DNA of 64,000 bases, taken from positions 34,859,501 to 34,923,500 of the forward strand of contig NC_058341.1 in NCBI RefSeq assembly GCF_905475395.1. The letters run 5' to 3'. The stretch's first letter is position 1. Each line of letters begins with the position of its first letter. Source of the stretch: Chrysoperla carnea. Its lineage: Eukaryota; Arthropoda; Insecta; Neuroptera; Chrysopidae. The notes below the pieces were generated by a model. The model did not search any database, was not told the origin of the DNA, and saw only the letters and a list, made by a program, of their open reading frames with translations. The position numbers and the translations under genes are program-made. Shown piece after piece: positions 44,323 through 55,300 of this stretch.

Positions 44323-47300
44323 TTAAGCGTTGTAATAATAATTTTCATTTTCCAAATACTCTTCAGTCGAATCCTAGAAACATAAAGTATACAAAAGAAA
44401 TTACATAGTTGCAAGAAAATATGATCTTAGCATAGAATATTCTGATATTGTTAAAGCGATTTTCAAGTAACGTTTTAACACCAGAAAACCTATTTTTTCT
44501 GGTATTTTAAATGGTTACCGGGCAACGGACCAAAAAACAGTACGTGAAATAAATTTCCCGTCCTAGATTAATTAAGTATTGATATCCTTGACTCAAGAAA
44601 TATTTACTTGTTATATATAAGAACATCAAAATCAAAGTAAACGTATTTACTTCAGTTTAGTTATTTTTTAATAGTGTACCAATATGAATAATGCTATATA
44701 CAAACCTGTAACAGAGTTTCTTTCCAAAAACAATTCGTAAATTGAACAGCTCGATCACATTTATCATATGAGTTCACAGCAGTACATTTGTAAACTAACG
44801 CTTCAATTAATGATTTAGTTAAAGGTATTTCATTCAAGACTCGTATCATGTAGTCGGTATCAAATCCACCTTCTTCGTTCATCTTTAAAAAAAAATTGTT
44901 GCAAAATCAATTTATTGATTTAATCAAGATGAAAAGTAATAAGGTCAGTTACTAACACTGATCTTAAAGTTAGTTATTTTTTATAGCCCCCGAACTAAAA
45001 AAGGGGTGTTATAGTCTGTCTGTCTGTGGCGTCGAAGCGCCTAAGCGGATGATTTTGATTTTGTTTTTTATTTTTGTCTTGTTTGAAATTTAATTGAATG
45101 GAAACTGGTCTTAGCTGTGTTTCAAGTGCGAATTTAGGGTTCCGTAGCCGAAAAAACTAAAAATTGGCGATGATCTTCCAAATCGGCTCAGTTTGAAAGG
45201 AAAAAGGCAATTTAATGAAGAGTGTTCTTATAGATATGTTTCAAATGCGAGTTTAAGTGTCGGGGGTTTTTTAAATTTCATAAATTTCACTTGTATGCAT
45301 CATCGTTCAATATAATGCATTTTTAGTTATATTTCACTCGAACAAATTGACTTATGTACTGTATCGAAAATCTAGTCAACAATTTCATAATCCCTGGAAC
45401 GCCTTTTATATATATACATAAATCTATTAGATTGGCCGAAACAAACCTGCCTATCTGAAGAAATGCCAGTTAAAATTTTTTAACTATAAACTGTTTCGTA
45501 TAAATTACGTATCTGCTAATATCGAAATTGGAAAATTATCTAAATGAAAAATTCAGCTAGATACTTACAAATCCGTAATTCTTGTACAAACAATGTAAAA
45601 AACAATTAAATTTCCTAGATTCATCACCCACTACATGTTTGTTGATCAAAATTTGGTTCAATGTACCTGTAAAAAAGACAAGATCATTCTTAAAAAGTTG
45701 CTGAATTAACTAGCTCCGCTCTATAATTTCCACTTATTAAGCTATCTTATTTCAAAAGTCTTTAGCCCACAAATTACTAGTGCCAAGTTCAATTTTCTTT
45801 AGTGTAAGGTCAATTAGAATTATTATGAATTACCTTATTTACCTTTTTATATTAAACATATTTTTTTTTTAAATTTTAAAATTGATTGAGTCTTTGACTA
45901 CCTTAATTTCCCAAATCCCTACTAAAAATTCATTTTTCCCGGAGATTCTGGCTTATAAAGAATTTTGAAGTTGGCAATCCTGAGTAACAACATTTTTTCA
46001 ATGCAAAAAAAAAAAATGACTTAGCAGAAACTTTTACGTAATTATATCGTGTTAAAAATTATTAAATGAACAAGGAAAGGAAATAATTAAATTAATTGAT
46101 CTGTAAAATGTAAAATAGTAAGATTTTTTGAGGTTATCATAATTTATTATTAATGATCCATTATTAAACACTTCACGCATTTATTGAAATTTATAAAATG
46201 CCCTTCAAAAATATATAAACAAATTTAGAACATTAGGTATATTATAAAATTAATTCTCAAAAATTGTTTTATTTCTTGAATTATCCTGAACAAAATTTCC
46301 AATATGCAAGTTTTCCCTGAGTTCATTCAGAAAATTCGCCATTTAGCAAGTCGCGTTGCAGTATTATAACAAAAATTTCCTTTGCACTTCTCATATTTCA
46401 AGAAATTTTATGTTTACGAACATAAATTGGCAAATATCTCAGATAGTCAGGGAAAAAATATAGTTAAATTTATTTTTCTCATCTAGGTGCTGCAGAAAGT
46501 GTCAACTTTCTACCCGCTGGGCAAAAGGAAGTTGCCGCTTTCTGCCTCCGTCGGGAAGAAAAGTAGTATACACACCACGAGAGCAAGTAAAGAATGTCTC
46601 AGATCTCATTTCTGTCGCCCTCGGCTTTACCTTATTTTTGCTCCCTAGATGTGTAATATACTTTTCTAAAGCTTAGCTCCTTTCTTTAAAGAGTTTTACG
46701 ATCTCCCTAAAAGAAGCTTAAAATTATTTTGTACATGCTAAAAGCCAATGTACGCTAATCAAACAAATGTTGACTGTCTGCTTTATTTGCTAAATATGTA
46801 AAAACTGGACAAATTGATAATTTAATTGTGTTATGTATTCAAATATTTCAAATTTGAGTAAATACCAAAATAATGAAAAAATTATATATGCGAATTTTCT
46901 CATAAAAATCGGAATATGGGTTTAAAAAAAATGTTCGAACCAACTTTTTCTAATAGTTGTTTTCGATATCTTTAACCATTTCTGACACTAGAAAAAATGT
47001 GACCCATCACTCTGTATGACTTTGCAAAAATTCGAATCGATATTTCAATGAATAACGAAAATATGAGGGTGTCTTCATCTTAAATGCGACTGACACACTG
47101 TATTATAAAAACTTGATTACAAAATTCATATGTGTCCTGAATTTTACCTATTTTTACACATACATTACAATGTATAAAAAACATTTATATATAAAATAAA
47201 TTAGATTAAAAAGTTGTCATACCCACATCAACCGGTGAGCTTTGGTTACATTGTTTAATAATTCGCATATCATTTAAAGGATCTGAATCCACCATAAATG

Positions 47301-47382
47301 ATTTTCCATTCACATAACACAAAAATACACTTAACAATAATGATAATAAAACCAATAATGTATTTAACACAGAGGATGACAT
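44323..47382 (-). CDS. Odorant-binding protein 3 (PBP/GOBP family)
   Basis: Secreted carrier of the same family. Minus-strand exons 47223-47382, 45569-45666, 44706-44882 and 44323-44373 give 486 nt, 161 aa. The start MSSSVLNTLLVLLSLLLSVF is a strong signal peptide; an in-frame ATG at 47416-47418 would put 12 polar residues before it. The cysteines at about 45, 75, 79, 119, 128 and 137 (spacing 29-3-40-8-8) are the classic six. The first intron is at the same codon and phase as in the other two genes (nine residues after C1, phase 1). The introns before C2 and between C4 and C5 are absent; two phase-0 introns sit instead seven residues after C3 and eight after C6. The last exon is only 51 nt and encodes an acidic, tyrosine-rich tail (NENYYYNA). 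It is the most diverged of the three, and the ligand is unknown. Confidence 0.92.
44978..45300 (-). repeat. CAGACAGACA-family repeat in OBP3 intron 2
   Basis: On the plus strand it starts CCCCCGAACTAAAAAAGGGG and continues TGTTATAGTCTGTCTGTCTG, then CGCCTAAGCGGATGA and TTAGGGTTCCGTAGCCG. This is the reverse complement of the family order seen at 56760-57000, and the copy is nearly full length. Confidence 0.75.
46480..46690. repeat. GC-richer repeat-like island in OBP3 intron 1
   Basis: A stretch clearly less AT-rich than its surroundings, with partly repeated CTTTCTGCC and CTTTCTACC motifs and a CACCACGAGAGCAAGTAAAG block. It does not translate to a recognisable protein. It is probably a fragment of a dispersed element; no second copy is in the window. 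Confidence 0.4.
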
Positions 47383-47507
47383 TGTTTGTTTTTTTGCCTT
47401 TTGTTTGAAATTATACAAAAATTATGAATAAGTTTTTTTTTTATGTTTGAAATTTGTTTCTGAATAGTTTGTTTGAAATTAAAATTTATTTTATTTTCAT
47501 CCGATCA

Positions 47508-47515
47508 TTTATATA
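47508..47515 (-). promoter_or_regulatory. Candidate TATA box of odorant-binding gene 3
   Basis: The minus strand reads TATATATAAATGATCGG about 125 bp before the ATG at 47382, leaving room for a leader of roughly 95 bases. Confidence 0.4.
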
Positions 47516-50500
47516 TATTAATTATATGTGTTAATTTTTTAATAGAATGCTATAGTTTTCACCCCAAAAATCAAAATCAAATATTTTTTTTATTCTTTAT
47601 ATTTGAATTTGAAGTGGGCTTATTCAAACCTAAAATATAGATTTTAAAATGTTATAGCAGTAAAATAATATAAAATAATTTTATACATGACGGATTTAAA
47701 ATTAACTTAAAATAGTTTGACTTTTTAATTCTGGTATTAAATCTAATTTTTAAACTATTTTATGTTGGATATCTGTTAGATTGTTCTATGCTTCCTTCGT
47801 TGGTATATTGATTATACCATAGTTTTTGGAACTATGATCCTTACCTCGCGTTCTTCGGAGAGGGCTATTCAAGAAAAACTAAACCGGCCGATCGATAACT
47901 TTTTTTATAAAAAGGTTAATAGTATCCTCAATGAGGCTGTAGTCTTGTGATTAAGGTGCCCTCTCCTCGTCAAATTGAAACCCATCCACGCCAATATTAT
48001 AACTTTTTTTTTTTAATTTTGTATTCATTAATCATGTTTGCACCTACAAAAATTAACATTTCGGTGTGTTTTATGGCATGGAAAAGTTAATAGATTCTAT
48101 TTTTTCCAAAAGAAAATACCATTGTCGTTACCCCTAAGAAGTGTTCATTTTCATGATATCTCAAAATCATATTGATATCTCATACCGTTTTGCTTTTATT
48201 TCAAATTAAAAAACTAGAAAGCTAATTTGATAACCTACCATATCAAAATATGGTGGAAACGCAGGGAAGAATGAAACTCTATATCTCCTCTGAACTCTTA
48301 GAAAATGTGTACCTAAATCCAACACTGATTACAACGATTTGCTTAAACAAAAAGCTATTGATTTAATCTCTAAAAGTCATACCGATCATGAAACTGTGAC
48401 GAAAGGCAGGCAGGCACTTTTGAAATCTGTAATCTGCGTCTACATATTTTTTTTTAAAGAGTAAAAAATTGATAAATAATAATAACAAATCATAATGAAA
48501 CAAAAACGATTTGTTTAGGTCAAAAGATTTGATTAATATATCAACAAACATATTTTAGGAATTTTAGTTTTTTATATTTTTGTACAATGTATTAAAAAAT
48601 CTACCTTTTAATTCTAATTTTTAAGAATTAGAATAGGGAATATTCATGAAATTTAAATTTGGTTCAAATATTTTTCTTCCGTAACTTTAATGACTGGGCA
48701 TTTCAACTAAACCATTATTTTATTAATTAATATCTTTTTAATTACTTAAAATTAATTAATGAAAGTACAAATTCAGTGAGGGCATTTAAAAATTTCTCCA
48801 ACGGAAATTCAAATTTTTATACGGACGTGACATCATAGTACGGGCATGTCAAATTTCTTGACATACTGTATGATAATAATAATTACTTACATTTTATATG
48901 GTATTTCATTAAATTATACTATTCTACGACTTTTTATTAGAAAATTTAATAATAGCGAGTGTAAATTTTGTGTTGTAAATTCATTTTTTAAAATGTAAAT
49001 TATACATTGAACTGTCATCAACAGAGAGCGCCAAATTGTGAAAACTAAATCACCATATTACGCCATGTGCGGTGGCCACATCGTATTCAAATCCGAAATC
49101 ATTTTTCATTTCAATTTAAAATTCTCCGCTTCTAAAAAAAATTCTTTTATAAACAAGATATCATACTTTTGACACACACTGTAAGAATATTTATGAATTA
49201 ATTACGATAATATGCATAATTTCATTCAGAATAACTACATAGATACTATTTAATAAATTTTTAATCGTTTTCAAGACAACAATCATTTACTTGTTTAAAT
49301 AAAAATTAATATTTGCGCTTATTAGAGACATTTTGTTTAGAAAATAGGTTGCTTATTAGTCACTTAATTGTGTAAATTGTGTAATATACATCATTTAAGT
49401 CACATGAGTTTAGTACTGACGCAACTATATAGACAAAGCTGCTTTATTGTAGCTTTAATTTAGGAAAATTATAAATAAATCAAATTTTTCCCCGACATAG
49501 CTAGCATATTGTGTTTGAAAATTGTAATATTGTCGTAATCATTTTTTCACGAGCTATGCTACAAGTCATAAATAAACCAGAGATCGTGTTAATATTATTC
49601 ATTTGCGACCGTGTATATGTCATATGAAAGTTATTCTAATTGGACCCAGAATCGAATTCGATATTTCCAACCAATCTTTACATTTCATAATCGAGCAATT
49701 AAGACAATTTTAGAAATAGATAGCTGGGTGTAGGGATCCAAACGATCTTAGATTTGTGCTAATCGTTGCGTAATAACATCAAGGTGTGCTGAAAAGAGTG
49801 TCTTAAATGGCGCATAACAATTGGAGCTTTAGGGGGAAGAGAAATATTAAACTTGAAATTTTTGTCTTTATATTAAAAAATTTTGGAAATTTTCATTAAT
49901 TTCTTATTCTATTGGAAATTTTGATGTTTAAGTTGTTGAAAATCGATTAAACAAATTGTGGATCATTTTTTCTGTAAAACAAATATTTACAGAAATATTT
50001 TTCGCGTAAGCTCTCTTGAGGATAACGTCACGAATGGCTATTCCTTTCGAAAATAGTCTATCTTCATACTATAAATATCGACAGGTATATGTATAAGAAA
50101 GATAAGCTTATGATAAGAAAGTACACCTAGCTTCCGCAACCTTCTCTTACCAAATTTTTTCCCGTAGGAAAATATAGGGAAATGTTGATACTCATACATC
50201 GGTTCGGTTTCTCCCAGGCTTAGCGCGACACATTTTTTCTCACAGAAAAGAATTTTGTGTACCTATATCTAAAGTCTAGCCAATGTTGATGAAAGTCCAT
50301 TACAGCAGTCAAGCGTTAGTATCAAGAGACATTTAAGGATTCATTACCAAAAGTTTATACATAAATACTGGTTGGCATCTTTTTCAAGATAAACTGAATT
50401 TGACCTTGTTTATCAGTATTTCCTAAATGCGCTATCAAAGCAATTAACTTCTATAACCGGATATTAATTGAACTAAAATCATAATCTTCCTTTTTTGTTA

Positions 50501-52309
50501 ATTTTCAATTTTTCATGATTAAGCAAAAATTAATTCTTAAATTAATATTTAATAAATTCAAAAGAAATTATCACAAACGCTATTAAAATGCAAATTAATA
50601 AACGATAAATGCATATCATTATCTGTGAAAAAAGCTAATTACACTTTGTATTATTGATAGATAATATTATTTATTTACTTATGATATTTTTGAGGTTATC
50701 TGAAAAATCCCAGAGAAAAACAGAATCATTCTATTTTTTTACCCCCAGCAATTGAACTGTTATTAACAGTTGCTTAAATTTATTTTTTCAACTTCCAATA
50801 ATTGGGATCGATGAATTTTTTATTGGAATTGATGAGTTTTTATTTATTATTTTGAATAGAAATTTTTTAACGAGTTTTTCCATTGTTTATATTTCGTCAA
50901 AATTGTCTTAGTCCAATTATCAGATATTTTTTATCTTAATTATTTTTTTTAAATTGACCTCTGAAGTATGAATGACCAAAAATATTTTAAATTTTCTATA
51001 ACGTAATTGTTATGTTTGAAGGGAATTTCATAACAATATTTTTTTTATAAAATGTACCTCTGCTCGTGGTCCATACATTTTTTTCGGTACCATAAAAGGC
51101 AGGAAATGACTTATCAGCGAAATGGTTACCTATATAATTTCGAAATATGAAGTAGACAAATTAAATGAAAAACTCGCCTAATCTATTCCACGCCAAAATA
51201 AAAACCGAGCGGTACATTAACTGTAGGTAGTTAATTTAGCAATGATTCTATTATTTTCAGAATCATTGCTACTACGAATTACATTTTACTCTGAAATATA
51301 ACGATTAGTTCCTAATTATAAACGATTTTCATGAAATTGTAAAGCCTCTAACTATTTAAAACCATTTCAAAAATACATTACTAGTTTTAACCACTAAAGC
51401 TACAGGTCTGGGGTTCGAATCCCGATTAATACGAAACTACAACATTACTATTATTTGTCTATTTTGATTATTTAACCCATTAAGGTCAGAAGTCATTTTT
51501 TTAAATCCGCTTAGTTTGTATAAAGCTTTGATACACTTGAACACAATTCCAAATAAACAAATTTGAAATGTGTAGATAAGATTTTATGAATATCATGAGG
51601 AAATGCTTAATTCTGAATTTCCAAAATTTGTTTTTAACTGCGATATTAGCTGGTATCATAACCAAGCTGATTGCATCATGAAACATGTAATACAAGTAAA
51701 TTTTTATAGGTAAATTAAAAGGCAATTTTTGTTCGTCCTTTTTTTTTAACAGGTTCAAATATTTTTAGACAGTAGAAAATTGTTTAATGCCTCATAAGAA
51801 AAAGAAAATACAAGTTTGATGCGATTATATGTCACACATTTACTTAAGTGTTACATCATAGCTTTCATACTGATTAGCCAATTTTAATGCAATTTTTTCC
51901 TATAAAACTGGTTTAATCGAATGGTTGTTGGCTATGTTTAATGAAAAGTATTCACCCGTTTGAACATGATCAGTTAGTTTTCTTTTTTAGCTAATAAAAT
52001 GGGGAGTAATACAATTAACATATTTGTATAGAAATATTTAATTTACTTTGCGCTTCCACCAGAAATAATCGAGATTAATTTAGTGACTTTAATTCATTGG
52101 TTTTTAATCATATTGCTAAAAAAATATAAGGTAATTAAACTTGAGAACAGATAAATTGTTGCGCAGCATCTTTATTTGGAACATAAATAAATTACAAAAA
52201 ATTATTAAAATTCAAAAATTGTTTATTATTAATTATAATAATTACTATTTTAAATAAATACTCTGTGAACTTAAAAATACAAATTACAAAATAAAAATTA
52301 TTATTATTA
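47516..52309. other. Gene-free stretch between OBP3 and the astacin gene
   Basis: AT-rich intergenic DNA. It holds the SINE-like stretch at 47925-47995 and a possible worn repeat near 48790-49100, and otherwise nothing structured. An AATAAA on the minus strand (plus-strand TTTATT at about 52222-52227) may end the astacin transcript. The minus-strand frames near 48363 and 51501 lack motifs and splice partners. Confidence 0.5.
47925..47995 (+). repeat. tRNA-derived SINE-like stretch
   Basis: GAGGCTGTAGTCTTGTGATT followed by AAGGTGCC resembles a worn polymerase III A box, and AAATTGAAACCCATCC at a suitable distance resembles a B box. The cloverleaf is not intact, so this is a decayed SINE head and not a working tRNA gene. 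Confidence 0.4.
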
Positions 52310-55300
52310 TTAGTTAGTGCAATTATACATTCGTTTAATCTTCAATACATCATGGCGACTGAAACCTTCACGTTGGCCAAGTTCAACACCTCTAATCTAT
52401 TCAAAAACAAATACGGCTTGTTTTAATTTATATTATCATTTCTTTAAAAGTAGAAAAAAATAAGGAATCATATGATATTATATGTTGAAACATTAAAAAT
52501 TGTTACACAATTCAAGTTAAAATGGGGGAAGGTAGGGCACAGCGAAACAAAAAAAAGTTTTTCACTTCTTCTTCGGTGTCTAATTTTTGTTGCACTATAC
52601 CTCATATTTGTATTACACAAGTCTGGAATACAATGTAACTTGGATCGGGGCACAGTCAAACTAAACAGATATAGACCAATGATATAGGGTAATATTATGG
52701 ATCATAGGGCAATATTTTAGCTACACAATTACAATATAAAGTACGGAAAATCAGTTTTTTACTATCTACAACAAAAATTAGAATAAATTGAATTATGCCC
52801 TACTATCCGAAAATCTACTTCACTCAACAGCTTTGCTGTTTCAGCTAAAGAGTCTACTTATCTGATACCAAAGTACAAATGTAAACCCAAACTTCAAGGC
52901 TCGAATACATTTCTACTTTGAAAACCGGCGTTTTCCTATGTCAAATATTATTAGAAATGTAAATGCAAACCCATTGTTAGTGAAATTGTATTTAGTAAAA
53001 ATGAAAAAATTAATTTTTTTCGTTAATGAAATGGCAGCTGCATTAGAATGACGATCTGATTTCATAATAAATCTGTGTAATTTCCGAAATTTTCTTGGAA
53101 TAACATATGAATATTATGATTGTTTTACGTTGCCTCGTGTTTCACTGTTCCCAACGTTCCCCTATTTTTAATAGTGCAGGATAATTATTCAGAAGCTACG
53201 TCTACAATGACATCACAACGCTGAAAACTACGCATAAATAAATGAAGCTACGCATAAATGGTAAACACTCTTGTTTTAGATATACAGATAATTTGAAGAA
53301 CTTCTCAAAGGTCTAATGCAAATTTGACTTTTATATACCGAAAACTTCTTCTCCAAGCCATAGGTATATACTATATATTTTTACCACAGATCCGAAATTT
53401 ATATTTCCGTGTTCTACCAGAAAATTCAAAATGGGCAACTACGACGGGTTTTCACATCTTTATGTCTCATCTTAAAACAAATAAATAATTTTAATAGATA
53501 AAGGAAAGCATAAATAAAGGAAAATGTAATCTCCCGACGAATGAAAGGAGTTTTATCCTCTTTTGCCGTACCAGTTCACGAATGAACCAAGAAACATCTC
53601 TATTGTTTTTTAACCGATTTGTAGTAATAAAAGTTACGATAGAGCATCCTCTACTAATATCTCTGATAAACTAGGCTTCCGGCTCTCGAGACTTCAAGAT
53701 TTCCATCGTAAAGTGCCTGTGAACCTGTGGACTAGCGATAAAGAGAATGAACGAATGACCGAGAAGTTTTGAAGTTTTCGCAAATGTCCTTGTCGTCACA
53801 GACTCCGATTCGTGTTACAATACGCTCGAAGAAGTTTCAAATGAAAAAACCGGTATAATACACCTATGTTGTTAACTAACTAGACCTAAAATAGAACCTA
53901 CCAAATTTTATCATAACCGATGACCTTAAGAGGGTAGGCCATATACGAAGAATTTTGAAGCCTCTATTAATGTTATTTTTCCTTCAGAAGCCTATTTTGA
54001 TTGTTTGATTCCGAATCTTTGCTATTATTTACCTTGGGATATCGTGATGTGGAAGCTATAATTCCAGCAGTCTTCCTGCCTGTAAGTGACGGAATGACAC
54101 TGTCTAACTGTCTGTTTGTTATAGACTCAATTGTGACACAATATTGGAATCAAAACTCTTTTGTAAAACATTTTGCATTTTAAGAATTATTGGTGAAAAG
54201 AACTAATGTGAAATAATAAAAATAAAATTTACCTTAGTAACAATAGTTGGTTGATTATTTGAAGAAAAGGCATTTGCTGAATAATGCATAACACTTCGAT
54301 AATCGTAGGGTACATCAAAATTCTTAGTATCTTCTTTCTTAGATTTTTGGAAATTGTTTTCACGACCTATTAATAAAAATATAATGATACCAATAAAATA
54401 AACTTGCTCATGTACATTTTTACATTTGTTATCATTCTTGAAAAAAAAAGCAATATAACAAAAAAAAGAAAATTATAATTATTTTAAAATAAATGCATCT
54501 ATAGGATGTGCGCACCGTTGAAACTTGGTTTTTCCTGTTGTAATAATTTATGCGTACAGTATTGGAAAGTTATCTCCTCTGCCAGCGAGACATATCCAGT
54601 GTAGACATTTTCGATCTTGTAATAACGCTCACAGGTATTTGAGATTGCGATCATCGTTGAATCTTTGTAAGCTTCTTATTTTAGGTGTATTTTCTTGTCC
54701 TGCCACCTATCCACTGAGACAAAGTCTGTCATTCAGCCGAACATGTAGAAAATTTATAATACCTTACAGGGGCTTCTAGAATTGGACCACCTTAAATAAG
54801 AAGCCTACAAAATTTCAGCAATGCAGCTAAGTACAACCACAAGTTGCTAAGATTCGTCATTAGAAAATCAAAAATGGCTACACTAGACATGTCCATCTGG
54901 CAGATCGTGAGGAGACCGGGCACCGAAAAATCCTTTTTCTTTAAATGGATTCTATTTGATGCAAATAATTTTTGATATGTTATTATTTCCTTTGCGACTC
55001 ACAGATTAAAAAGATCTTTTAAGTATTCTTACCAATTTTACTTACCCTTTATTATATTATTCCATTTAATAGTGACATGATTATCACGTTCATATCGATT
55101 TTGTTCATGAAAGAATCCAACAGCATGCATGAATTCGTGAATAATAGTGCCTTTTTTATACGTGCATCCTGGTGATTGTAAATTAAGTTCTTGTCGTCCA
55201 CCAATACGTCCTACAGAACTCCAACATCCTGTATTACCACTTGTTATACTTATATAATCCTTATCATTAGATGTTCTTGGTACAAATTGAATACAAGTCA

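Noticed and set aside
51396-51430. tRNA-like GGGGTTCGAATCCCG stretch
   Set aside because: Only the T-arm pattern is present; no acceptor stem, D-arm or anticodon stem can be drawn around it.
54525-54779. 84-codon plus-strand frame inside an astacin intron
   Set aside because: No motif and no splice context; the surrounding composition suggests an old repeat.
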